From: Orbilia blumenaviensis
Taxonomy: Eukaryota; Ascomycota; Orbiliomycetes; Orbiliales; Orbiliaceae
Direction: 5' to 3'
DNA length: 64,000 bases
Assembly (NCBI GenBank): GCA_036872755.1
Contig: JAVHNS010000011.1
Location: 1,426,001 to 1,490,000 of the forward strand
Shown: piece by piece, positions 1 through 11,233 of the stretch
Numbering within the stretch: the stretch's first letter is position 1
How the letters are laid out: every line of letters starts with the position of its first letter
The notes under the pieces: model-generated
Databases searched by the model: none
What the model was told of the DNA's origin: nothing
The model's input: the letters and a program-made list of their open reading frames with translations, nothing else
Program-made: the position numbers and the translations under genes

Positions 1-1023
1 TATCATGGATACCTGTGCTAATCGATAAACAGTTGGGGTGATATCTTACCTCGTAAGTCCTTCCTTTTTTTTTCGTGCAAAAATGCACTCGCGACGAGTT
101 TATATTTGTTATCATATTAACCACCCCGAAAACACAGAGTGGACCGGCCACAAAGATTACATAGCCTGGGGCGTCAGTATGTCTCTTCAAATATCAATAT
201 CTCCCTACTGTCAAAACTTACAACTAACATACCCTCTAGTGCCAATCCTAAACCACGCCCTCTTCCACCTCTCCCAAACAAATTTCTGGGGCCACGCAGA
301 CATGGATATGCTAGAAGTCGGCAATGGCCTGACACCCGCCGAAGACCGCTCCCACTTCGCTCTCTGGGCCATCCTAAAATCCCCATTATTAATCGGTACA
401 CCGCTCGACAAGATTTCACCAGAAACACTAGCAGTATTCAAAAACAAAGAGTTGATCGCCTTCAACCAGGATGAGGTCTTTGGTGGACCAGCTTGGCCGT
501 ATAAGTGGGGGGTTAATAAAGATTGGACTTGGTAAGAATAATATGCTTGTATAATAACAACTACATGTATGGGGATTGTCATTTGACAGTGTTAATCGAA
601 ATATTCTCCACATAGGAATCAAACTCACCCCGCAGAATACTACTCTGGAAACTCAACCGCGGGTCTACACGTCTTTATGCTCAACACCCTCGATGAAACA
701 GTTACAAAGACTGCCATATTTGACGAGATACCCGGCTTGGATTCCGCTAAGAAATATATCGTCCACAACATGTGGAGCGGTGAGGATGTCGTAAGTTTTC
801 TCTGTATTGGAAATGAAAACGGCCTCGAGCCTCCTAGGCGTCTCGACTAAAGCATTCGTTCGTGTAGGGAATCTACGAAAAGGAATTCTCAATCCCAGTC
901 GAGAGCCATGATATTGCAGCATTGCGTTTCAACGAGGCCGCTCTGAACGCCGAGGAGCCGCTGAAGGTACAGGGTAAGGGAGAAAGAATACACCACGCCA
1001 GGAGAGCACCCGACGAGCTCTAA
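1..1023 (+). CDS. alpha-galactosidase, GH27 family (3' part, 5' end outside window)
   Basis: Secreted-type glycoside hydrolase that would release terminal alpha-galactose from oligosaccharides or galactomannan. The visible part holds the GH27 signature region [15 protein letters not shown], where the acid/base Asp lies in the [10 protein letters not shown] block, followed by [15 protein letters not shown] and [19 protein letters not shown]. The C-terminal beta-sandwich follows ([18 protein letters not shown]). Readable exons are 240-531, 616-790 and 868-1023 (stop TAA), joined by introns 532-615 and 791-867 in consistent phase. Further upstream the structure is tentative: 138-176 is joined to 240 through intron 177-239 (GTATGT..CTCTAG), and 33-52 may be a 20-nt microexon encoding WGDILP. 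The first half of the enzyme, with signal peptide and nucleophile, is missing because the window starts inside the gene. Family assignment is strong; the exact subfamily is not. Confidence 0.85.
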
Positions 1024-1237
1024 CGTTTCCAAATCATGACTAACCGTATAAAGGTTCAAGGGAAGCGCAAAATCAACGACCGCTATAATCCGTTGAATGT
1101 ATATACTTAAGCATCTATGTATCTGGGGTCTTTGGGTATTACAAATATATAGTTTCTGGGCACAAGTATATATGGTAGAGTCCACCTGCGAAAATCCCGC
1201 TTCATCAAGCGATGTTGTGGTAAAAAGAAAAACCCAT

Positions 1238-3264
1238 TTAGTCAATCTCCAAAAGCTCGTACTTTTCTCCTTTCTTCTCCAACAAAGCCTCAACCCTCTC
1301 CATGACACCAAGAACTTTCTCTTCCTCCAATCGTCTTCCCACAATCTGCACACCAACCGGCAATCCAGCCATCTTCGTTGCATCATAGTGAACATATGCG
1401 CCTCTAGCAATCTTATTCAACTTCTTGATGTTAAATGTAGCCGGGAGGGCATCTTTAACCGCATCGACCTTTGTGACCGGTAGAACACCAGCAGAGTAAT
1501 CCAACTGTGCGACCATTAGTGAACCGCCCTAACATATGAGCACTAAAAAAGTAGGCAAGCCTACTCACCAAATTAAACAAAAATGTATAGCCGCAACTCG
1601 ACACCGCAGTATCCATCCCATCCTTGGGCACGGCTGGTGTAGCGTTCGGTGCCGTCAACAGCACATCAACTCCCAACTCATTAAGCTTCTCGTGCCACCT
1701 ATACCGATACCCCTCTCTGTGGCTGACAAGCTTCCACTGCTCCGGTGTGGTCTGTTCCCTCCAATGTGTATCAACAAGCCCAGCCCATAGCTCATCACCC
1801 TGAATATATCTAACCCACCAGACATAAAACTTCTTGAGCAACCAAGGCATCTTAAACCACATTGACATATTGGCTACTCCGGCATCGTTGTATTCAAACC
1901 AAGAAGTAAAGAAAGATTCATAAGTCTTCCCACCGTCATTGTTGAGCAGAATACTCGCCAACTTCAGTCCCTCATACGGACTGGGAACATCCTCGGGACC
2001 TAATTCGATAACTTCTTCACCGGCATCCCGGAGAACATTCACAACGCTATCGAGCGCTCGTGCGCATGCTGGTGCGGGGGTGACAACACCATCGTCACGA
2101 AGAACAGCGTACTTGAGCTTTCCAGATCGACCAGCCTCGAACTCCTCCTCACGCCAAGGAATAGGGTGTGTGTGATGGTCATACGTCCATGGCTTCATAG
2201 CCAAATAACTGCGCCAGAAGTAAATCAAATCCTCGTTTGTACGGGCCATGGGCGAGTATACAGCTAACACGCCCTCTTGTCCTGCCATACTTGTATTCTA
2301 CCAACCCCCCAAAGGCAAGTATCACGTTAATATCTAGAAGAACTCCAAATAGTGGCAGACCTAGAATAGGTGGAATGGCAATACTAACATTCATGCTTTT
2401 CATAAATCTCCCCGTTGCCGCTCTAACAGTGTATATTCCCGCAAAGTGGGCCGGCACTCTCACGCTCCCTGCCACATCAGTACCGATTCCAATCCTGCTC
2501 CCTCCATAAGCCAAGAGCGCGCTTTCACCACCAGTGCTTCCACCGGGGCTATAGTCCGCATTATGCGGATTCGACGTCCGTCCAAAGACATCATTCGTGC
2601 TCTCAAAGCTTAACAGAGTAATAGGAACATTGGTCTTGACATATGGCACGCAGCCTGCGTCCTTGAGTAGACGTGTGAGAGGTGAGTCTATCGGTGCGGG
2701 TTTATTAACCAGAGAGGAGTAACCAATGCAGTAGTCAAACCCCTTGATCGCAACGGTGTCTTTGACCGAAATTGGGACACCAGCTAGAGGACCGGTAAAT
2801 TCTTTGCCTTCAACATAGTCTTCCATCTCTTTGATCATGACTTCAGTAAGGCAGTTTGTGGCCTCATGGGCCAGAATTGACTTTTTGCCATAGGCTCTGA
2901 GGACATCAATGGGTTGCCATTCCTTATTACGGATGTTAGAAGCGAGTGTTCCGATTGGTGTGGAGAGAATGGAGCGGTCTTGGGAAGTAAGAGGGGTAGA
3001 GTAGTATGATGGCAAGGAAGCGATCCGGTTTGCACGGTCTTGCTGCTTGATTTTGCTACAGTCATGCTCACACGAGCGGTATTAGCGTCATAAGAGCATT
3101 AGAATACTGTGTTGGAACGTGTGGTATCTCGAAAGTTGGGTTAGCCTCACCCACACGGGAGGCATGGGGATAACTTAGTCGACAAGGGTCGAGCTGAGGA
3201 CACCACAAGAGATAGATAAAGGTATGACGTACCAATTCTTCCGATGCTGGAGGTACGAAAACAT
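1238..3264 (-). CDS. amidase-signature family hydrolase (fungal acetamidase-like)
   Basis: Cytosolic amide hydrolase of the amidase signature family; the substrate cannot be told from sequence. The Ser-cisSer-Lys triad is intact: Lys in PISVKDT, cis-Ser in SPGGSTGGES and nucleophile Ser in GTDVAGS, about residues 109, 184 and 208. Later fungal-amidase blocks are SMAGQEGVLAVYSPMART, KPWTYDHHTHPIPW, LDYSAGVLPVT and GLPVGVQIVG. My model has exons 3264-3233, 3055-2389, 2297-1569 and 1528-1238, giving 572 aa in one frame. The first exon (32 nt, ATG at 3264, intron 3056-3232) is tentative: the body ORF has no in-frame ATG before its upstream stop, so a 5' exon is needed. Intron 1529-1568 is only 40 nt. 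The usual second Ser of GGSSGG is Thr here, which is not the catalytic residue. It lies tail to tail with the alpha-galactosidase. Confidence 0.85.
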
Positions 3265-4146
3265 CTTGAATAATTCTATGGTGTCGTGTGCGAGCTTGTT
3301 CTATTGTAATTGGAATTAGTGAAAAGAAGAAGCTCGAAAGTTCAAGCTTTAAGCTAAGTTTAGCGGCGAGGTGTTCGCTATTTAAAGGGCCCCCGCCAAT
3401 GGTACCCGTGGCAGTGGAAAGTGGGATGGGCGAAGGATGCCGACGGCTATCGTCGACTGGCGCCTGGAACCGACGGTAACAATCCAAATCAGGTATCATC
3501 GGCCCCACATATTGCCATCTACGGACTAGTAAAACCTGGAGAACAACAGTCCAATTTAATACGTATTATCGGGTTTCTCCTGCAGCGAGAGTGTATGTAC
3601 AAGTCTGAAAATGGTGTCCGTCGCAAATGTACCTGGAAATCCAAATATAGCAAAGCTTGTATCAAGAAATAGAAGAATAGAACGAAAAACATATATGCCA
3701 GCATCCGATAATCATGTAGTCATACAGCTTTAGAAGTGAATTGAAAAAAAAAAAAAAAAAAAAGAGACAATTAAGAGGTACTAGAGAGATAGGGAGCGCA
3801 ATGCATGCTTTTGTAATATCGAAAGAGAAAAAAGCGGAACGACCCAGAATCCTTGGAAAGACGCGGAGTAAATATAGCGCGCAACCGAAGGACGAAGGAT
3901 GAACAATGGCCATCAGCTAAACGCCAAAATGCAAAGAAGAAGTAAAAGAAAAAAGAGGGGAAAGGCTTCAGTTCCAAAAGGCAATGAAGGCAGGCGCAAA
4001 AAGGAAATATGTATGACGAAAGAGTTTCCCGTATTAAAATCAAAGTATATGGTCCAAAAATGAAATATAAAAAGGTCGTATATGCATCGCTCTTAACCCC
4101 AAGCGCTCGCTGTCCGTATTGTCTGTGGCGGGCTTCATGTTGACGT
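3265..4146. other. intergenic: promoter of the amidase and 3' UTR of the TRP-like gene
   Basis: No coding region seen. It holds the upstream region of the minus-strand amidase and, beyond about 3.7 kb, A/T-rich likely 3' UTR of the minus-strand TRP-like gene. Contains the A20 run listed separately. Confidence 0.6.
3744..3763. repeat. poly(A) homopolymer, 20 nt
   Basis: Uninterrupted run of 20 A on the plus strand (poly-T in the sense of the flanking minus-strand genes) between the TRP-like gene and the amidase. Confidence 0.95.
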
Positions 4147-7100
4147 TTAAAATGTCCCTTTCCTCCCGTGCTCATCCACAACTTCTGCTCGGCTTTCTGT
4201 GCCGAACACCCTCTCGTTCGTACTTGTCATGCTGACTTTATACCGGTTTACTGTCCCCAAACTCGCCGGCCGGCTGCTGTTCGCATCGTCATCGGCAGCC
4301 GCAATCATTGCAGGTGATATCAGCATAGAACTGCTGGTTGAGTAATTGCTATTCCCATCCCCCAGGTTTCCACCTTCAGAAGGTTCCCCTACTCCTAAAG
4401 CGGATGGGCCCATGCTTGCCCTTGTGAATGGTAGTCGGTGCGTGGAGCTCGTGGATCGGTTTTCATGTAGTGGTGGGTCGTAGAGCTGTGAGTGAACTCG
4501 TTCGGGTGTTTGTGGCAGTGAATGGTATAGAGATGAAGGGACCAGATGCCCAGATCGCCGCTTAGACGACTTACGGGGTACCCGGGGCTTCGTGCTCTTT
4601 GCGCTCTTCCTGCTATTAACCCTCGACTGTACAGCGAATGGATCCCCCGTCTGGATTTCTGGTAGCTGTGGGGGCAGGGGCGATAGTTGAGATGTCGGCC
4701 TGGGCGTTCCAACCCCTTCATCATCATCCGAGAAATCAGAAGACGAAACCTCGTCCTCGCTAGAGGAAGTATCGTCAGCCCCCCTCGACTGCATCCCGCT
4801 ATCTCTCGCCTGCTCTCGAGATACTGACTGCCGTGCTTTACCAGCTGCAGTCCCACCCCCAACCTCCTCGTCCCCGTCATCACCCTCGATCGCTGACCTC
4901 ATCGGTGGCGGTGCTCTTGCGGACCGCACGACCTGGAATCCCTTCTCTTTATTCTTCCCCTTAGTCCATCTCGAGAATTTATTCAACCACCCGGTAGCAC
5001 TTGCTACTGTGCTTGTCGGATCTGCCGGACCAGTTCTCAGCCTTCTCGATGGTTGTGCCGAAAGCGCGGGCCCTCTAACTCCATAATAGAAGTCCGATTC
5101 TCGTTGTGAATAATCCTGCACCTTTCCAGACCCTGTAGAGTCTGTATGTTGGGGTGGAGGAACAGTCATAAGTGCTGGATTCGAATGACCGAATCTCGTG
5201 TTTTCATCCATATCGTTGAGCTGAATGCTTGAGTATCCATCCGGTGCTTCTCGCGTCGTATAATCCGTAGGTCCGTTATACTTAAAGCTCGATGGACCAG
5301 CAATGTCCCACTCTGCACCACCGCCCATAGAACCAGAAGTGCTATGGTTCCGCGGCTTGTTCTTCCGGGGTTGTCGATAGTAAGGGCCTTCGTTAGGCCG
5401 CCCGTTAGAATCCAGGTTCGCCAGCGCATTTACGATCCCAGACGGCTGCGAAAGGCGAGGAGAACTACCATTCACACTCTGCATAGCCGACTGCGGATTC
5501 GAGTTCTCGAAATATGAGTGGCCGCTGATATGCCGTGGTGTTGCTGGCCCAAAACTTGTGCTTCCGCTGTTAGTATGATGATGGCCTCTCCCTGCAGAAG
5601 ACGTTTCTTGAATTGGTGTCGCATATTCGGTACTAGGAGTCTGCACGAAGTTTGCTGATGCAATTGGAATATTGCTTTGACCGAGTAGAACAGCAGAGCT
5701 TCCAGAAATCGACCCCCCATGGCGAGACCCGGTCATCAAACTCGCCTTCCTTTCTTCATTTACGTTCGAACCAGCACCCGGGTAGCCTGTCAATTCGGGG
5801 CTATGCCCATCAGGGCGGTTCGACCGTCGAGCTAGTTGTCTTGAACCAAATACCTAATTATGGAGTCAGCACCAGAACCAAACGAGAGTAATACGCGATG
5901 TTTCAATGCGTACCTTCGACAGCCCGCCTCTCTGGGCACCGTCCCTTCCTTCCCCGGCGCCCGCAATCCGCGCCGCAACCTCTGCTAAAGTTTGCAGCGC
6001 ATTCATGAAGAATCCAAATACTAAGACCACACCATGCAAGATCAAAATCACATACCCAATCCACCCCCTCACCGAGTCATCAACCTCAAGACTCGGTACG
6101 AAAGCTACCTGGAACAACACCGATATCAAGCGGCTCACGCTAAAGCAGCTGTGGTAGATATTCATCGAAGTTTTTGATGAGTACGGTCGGAATGCGTTAA
6201 GGGTTAGTATCTGCACGATTTCACAGCTCGCGAGTAGAGTCAACTGGGCGATCCCGGATGGTTGGAGGAACCCAAAAGACGCTCCTCGGACAAGGCTGAT
6301 CCCCAAATACACGATACAGAACAAAGTTGCTGCCTCATCGTAGGTGTTGTAAAGCGGTCCGTAGAAGAGCAATGTTGGAAGGTCGTCATATAGTGGGGAC
6401 CTCGGCTTATAAGTACTGATTCTCCTCACTAAGAAAGCTGCCGCCACTACCACTGCAGCAAAGACCATCCCGGCAATGATATCGACAGACAAAGGACTGC
6501 TGCCGGCTAAAATAAGCTGGTAAGCACTGAAGGATAGTATCGGCAGTAAGAGGTAGTTATAAACCACCCGAACGAGAAGTCCCCCAAGGAAAGGAATATT
6601 CTTGGCTCGTAAGTCGCCACTTTCGTGCAGCTTAACCCGCTTCATTACCCATCTGGTTACAGCAATAAGTGCCACAATCAAAACGGTAGCTCCAATAATC
6701 CCAGAAAAGATGACCATAAACCCGGCCCATGCGTCTGATGGATCACCCTGCCCAACAAGTTCCGTAAGCCGTCCCAAGCCATGTTTATGGCTCGTGAAGT
6801 AGATGTTATCCACCGGATTTTGCGTCGACTGTTCGCTCACTAACGAAAAATTAAACATCAAAACTGACCAAGCTGCATTCGCGACAACAGGTTGATAGAA
6901 GCCTGGATAGTTTAACGACAGTGCACCAGTGAGAACAACAAATTGTAGGTATTGTAAACAATCTGCAAATCCAGGTGTAACGAGCCGCAGCATGTCCAGG
7001 TCCCGACGGTAGTTGCTACTCCATTGGAAGATATCTTTTGTTCCGTTCCATGGGTTAAATATTGCAGCGACTATCGTAGCAATGCCCGTCATAATCACGA

Positions 7101-7833
7101 TGCCAAGAGGTATGAATGTTAAGAGGCTAGAGATTGTGCTGCCGAGCCTTGGGGTGATGGATGCTTCAATGCAGCCAATATTAATCCTCTCATTGTCAGC
7201 GGGAATAATGCGGTAGGAGTTGATGAGGGAACTGAAAGCGTATGAGCTAGAGAGGTTACGGGTTGTAACAAAGCCGGGGAGCTTCTGGAAATCAGAGCCG
7301 CTGTGTTCAGGAATTTATTAGTATCCGGACATCATAAAACTTGAATGACAGGAGAGGAAGCATACGCATCTGGATTAGGAAAGACATCACATGTTGTGCC
7401 TTCGGCGAGCGATTGGCAGAAGGCGACATTTTCAACTACAGGAGTATACGAGAGGACATTGATCTTTTGTCGTAAGGTCGCTATATCCAACACCTCAAAT
7501 TAGCGGTTTCTGAGAACCATAGTGATAAACTCGGAAATTGATGATCATACTCAAAGCATTCTGTCTTTCGTCAAAATTCTTGATGACTTGGCCCGGGCCA
7601 GTAAGGTTTCCATGGACCTCAATCCTCAATGGGTACCCATCCGACTCGTCTCCAAACTTCGCATCAACACTAAAGGGCCGAAAGTGTGTACCGCCCGGGG
7701 GGGATCGTAGGCAATCCTTAAATGGAACTTGTACTGCACTCGAAATGCCCGCCAGACCAATAAAAAACAGTAAATACACCGCCATTAATCCCATGGGTAT
7801 AGATTTCGACATTTCGGTCCGCCGTCGTTTCAT
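4147..7833 (-). CDS. TRP/FLC-type membrane protein with ML-like N-terminal domain (Neurospora SPRAY-like)
   Basis: Predicted polytopic membrane protein of the fungal TRP-like/flavin-carrier family, which is linked to calcium homeostasis, cell-wall integrity and tip growth. Exons 7833-7551, 7480-7366, 7300-5914 and 5853-4147 join in frame to 1163 aa. Order: basic N-terminus and hydrophobic signal (about 8-33, GLMAVYLLFFIGLAGISSA); ML-like lipid-recognition domain with Cys (LRSPPGG to about 190); TRP domain with many transmembrane helices (about 220-580, including FIPLGIVIMTGIATIVAAIF and a RPYSSKTSMNIYH block); short KVFGSRQLARR linker; then about 550 residues of Ser/Pro/Gly-rich disordered tail with acidic-Ser (SSSEDEVSSSDFSDDDE) and basic (RVPRKSSKRRSGH) patches. 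The overall plan matches the Neurospora calcium-related spray protein. Transport activity is inferred from the family. An alternative start is the Met at codon 8. Confidence 0.85.
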
Positions 7834-9022
7834 TTCGGAGTATTTATGTCGACGGTGGCAAAGGGTTGTCCTTTACCAGGAACAGAGAGAGATATGGAGA
7901 TAGTTAGGATAATAGACGGTCGACAAAGGGAGCGGGTGGCGTTAGGAAGTCGAAAGATATTAGAGGGTGAGACGGAATCGACTGGTTAGGCAGCGACAGC
8001 TATCATTTTGGAGGAGATGCTATGAGTTTCGTCTCATCGCACAATGTCGATTCCGCCACTATTGGTATCGGGGAGTATACAAATGTCGAGATGGGTGGGT
8101 TTCGTTCTGGAAGGGTGTCGAACAAACAAGTTCCCAGGGTAGATCTGTGGACGGCCGCCTCGTCTGACGTAGGAGTTAGGGGTCCAGAATAGAAGAAGAA
8201 GAAGAAAAAAACGTATATTCGGAACCCAAACGGTTATAGATGACCAGGAAACCTACGATGCCGCACGAGACTGGAATGGTTTGGGAAGTTGGAAACTGAT
8301 TCTATGGAGGAACACAAGGGCAGCTTTAGAAGCAACCAGGTCAGCAACGGGTTGATGAGTTAACTGGCAGGCATTCGCTCGTGTTTCGACGAGACTGGCT
8401 GGGCATAGTCATTAATATTTATTGTTATGGCAGCGACAGGAACTGGCTGGCAAGAAGCGCATGAAAATGGCAGATAGAATTAGAAGAAAAAGAAGAAAAA
8501 GGCAGACAGCAGGACCTCGAGACCAGGATGCCGGAGAGAGTGGGTGAGCGAGAGTGGATGAATGGATGTATTATTGGAAATCCCCTTTGCACATTGCTCG
8601 GTCGACTGCCAATGGGTAATTAATTGGCGATTGAAAAGTGCAAGTGCAGCCACAGTCCTGCGCGGCTGGTATGTATGTAACCGTCCAGGAACACCCGTCG
8701 CTAAGCAATTTGCGTCTTCTCTGCCTCTCCTTCGGGTTTCGAATTCTCTCAGCGGAGAGCGACCGGAACAGGGAATTGTTCTAGTAGCAATTATGGTGGC
8801 CAGGTGCGGCGTGGTGGGGCTAGCAAGGCACGCTGAACCGCTCGAAAACCTAACGTACTATTCTGAAGGCGACTGGGAACTTATGTACCTCACGTGGGCA
8901 AGCGAGAAACGGTCTGAAGACAATGCAGAGCTGCGGCGAAGGCAAGAACCACTAGACGGCGATGATTATGGGGGTTGCGATGGTGGGTGATGGATAATGA
9001 GGATGATGGCGGTGTAGAAGCA

Positions 9023-9058
9023 GCGGTGGTAGTGGTGGTAGTGATGGTAGTGGTGGAG
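9023..9058. repeat. GGT/GAT-type trinucleotide microsatellite
   Basis: Imperfect run of GGT, AGT and GAT triplets (GGTGGTAGTGGTGGTAGTGA and onward). Confidence 0.85.
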
Positions 9059-9212
9059 TGCTGGCTTACCTTTCGCTCTTCAGAATGACCCGGCCAAGAG
9101 CCAATTTGGGTAAGCGAGCTTGTTCAAGATCTCCCAAAGCTGCCGAGTCCCGAGTAAACTGTCCGATTCGACTGGCCGAACGACTAGTAAGTAGTCTAAC
9201 GTGACTGACGGT

Positions 9213-9247
9213 TGAATTGAACTGAACTGAATTGAATCGAATTGAAT
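9213..9247. repeat. pentamer tandem repeat (TGAAT/TGAAC x7)
   Basis: Seven consecutive pentamers: TGAAT, TGAAC, TGAAC, TGAAT, TGAAT, CGAAT, TGAAT. A short CGAGAT hexamer repeat follows at about 9253-9266. Confidence 0.85.
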
Positions 9248-9429
9248 CAGATCGAGATCGAGATCAAGGTAGGGTCATAGAAAAGATAAGAGAGAAATCT
9301 GAAAAGCCGAAGCTAAGAAAGAAAGAAAGAAAGAAAAACCCTCTTGGGAAAAAAAATAAAAAATTAATTAATTTCTTCACGCGGAATTAACATCTTACCA
9401 AGGAAACTAAAATTCAGAGAAACTAGGTT

Positions 9430-9452
9430 AAAAAAAAAAAAAAAAAAAAAAA
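9430..9452. repeat. poly(A) homopolymer, 23 nt
   Basis: Uninterrupted A run on the plus strand in the long intergenic region. Confidence 0.9.
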
Positions 9453-10648
9453 CAAAGATCGAGAACTGGACAAAAAGGAGATTGACCAAAGCGAATTTTA
9501 ATCGTTGGGGTTGCAATCGCGCGGTCTTTGCATGCAGGAGCGCCCAGCGAAAGTGGCTATGCCCGTCGCTATCAGGAACATAAATCCCGACCAGTTTCAG
9601 CCCGGGTTCACTAGTCCACACTTCTTCCCTCCACCCTTCCTTCCTGAGAGCCGCGCGGATGCGGTCCCAATTAATTACAATCGAACACTGGCATACTCGG
9701 TCTCTGTTAATTAGGGAGGTCTCGAAGTATGTATGTATGACATAACTAGGTAAGTTAAGCACCGGAGCCTAGAAGTAGTGCTTTGGTATATAAATTTTGT
9801 CAATCAGGAAAAGAAATCTCGATCTTTAAATTAACGGCTGTCATCATGGACAAATATCGTTACATCAGACCAACTGGATGGCTTCCCTACCCATGTTCAC
9901 ACGACAGAGACATGGAGCCTGCACGGTTCTTGCGGTTCTCAATCCTCTCTTTCTTCTTCTTCTTTTGTTCCTTTTTTTTTTTTCGCTTGTTATAAATAGA
10001 ATCTTCACCAAACAAAACAAACAACGACTGACGTTATCACAGGACTCTCCCGCATTCTGGTTCAATGCTCTAATTTTCCTCATGATATTCCTCCGACCTC
10101 TCAAAAAAGGATTTCTACTATTCTCACCATGACATGTCGATCTGTGGTACTATAAGAATCATACCAAGTAAGTAAGTACCTAGTGGTATCTCTAAATGAT
10201 CTTTTTTTATTCCTCTGCACTTGCAACCCGTCGCAAAGTGCATTCGGGGAGGTTGCATTCTCTAGTCGGATGACTCGCCTGCCCTATTCCCCCAAATGCT
10301 TTTAGCGGCCTAGTGCTTCAAGCCGTCGGTCTATATATAAACCTATCTGCTGGTAGCCCCAAAGCTAAGGGATTCTGACAGCACGCGAAGACTAAATGTA
10401 TTTATGTATGTATGCACCAAAATACCTAGTAAAAAAGATCGGATATCTTGAATTACAATCAGAGGGTCGGGTATTCTACCTCGCTCAAATTATACGAAAG
10501 CGTCTTAGCGTTTCGACCTCTTCGTATTTCATCTTTTAACGCATGCGCAGGTTCCACTTGCGGATCTTAATTCCGTTCAAATCCAATAGATGAGTGACAA
10601 TATCTAAGTATACCCACTCGAATGCTTGACTGATACTCAACAAACCTG

Positions 10649-11233
10649 TTAACCCCCCGGGCCCCCTTGAGATTCATTCTCGACTACCCCCAGCTTCAAG
10701 ACGACTTTTCTGACCTGTTCAAAATCTTTCTTCGAATCCAGCCAGACAGCTCCCAACAAAGCTTCCACAGTCGAGGCTGTAGTCTCTCTGCCCATTGGTC
10801 CACCCTGCAGCTTTATATATTCCTGTGACGGGGCTACAAGAATTTCACTCGATATCCCCAGCCGGTTCGCACATTCTTGCAGTGTCTCATTGCTTACATG
10901 CTTTTTAAGAAGCAGATCCGCAGTCCCTGATAACCGGATGAGTTTTTTTAGTAAATACTAGTAGTCAGCCCGGTACTTGCAAAAAATACAAGTGCAGGTA
11001 ATATCCATGGTATACCACCCACCCCTGCTTTTCTGAGTCTGGTACCACTGGTCAAGCTGTACCAGCCCTAGAACTGCATCTCCAAGTAAAGCAAGCCTTT
11101 TGTGACCATCTACGTTGCCAGAAATAGCCCGTGCATAGCCCGTTGACTGGAAGGCTTCGATTAAATGGGTATCTGATTTGAAGACGTATCCGATGATACC
11201 TTGGATCTTTTTGACGTCCACGAGTCTTGCCAT
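10649..11233 (-). CDS. RNase III-fold protein, probably catalytically impaired
   Basis: Small protein (162 aa) with a single RNase III domain and no dsRNA-binding domain. Exons 11233-11023 and 10926-10649 join in frame across intron 10927-11022, which has a TACTAA branch-like sequence. Helix motifs match the family: GYVFKSDTHLIEAF, RLALLGDAVL and STVEALLGAVWLD. In the signature ERLEFLGD the sequence reads KRLALLGD, so Glu is Ala48 while Asp52 stays. In the second motif DxxE the Asp is Ser122 while Glu125 stays. Two of four metal ligands are therefore gone, and I infer it does not cleave RNA like a canonical RNase III. Comparable RNase III-like folds without catalysis occur in mitochondrial ribosomal proteins, and this could act in RNA binding or as a dimer partner. 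No mitochondrial targeting signal is evident. Confidence 0.8.

Larger units (their letters stand above)
7834..10648. other. long intergenic region (2.8 kb), upstream of the TRP-like gene
   Basis: No convincing gene. ORFs here (for example 8562-8990) have no recognisable domain. The stretch nearest the TRP-like start is rich in GA/CT and likely promoter or 5' UTR. Three simple repeats (9023-9058, 9213-9247, 9430-9452) are listed separately. The right end is the 3' side of the RNase III-like gene. Confidence 0.6.

Noticed and set aside
8562..8990. 142-codon ORF in the TRP-like upstream region
   Set aside because: No recognisable domain; composition looks like translated intergenic sequence.
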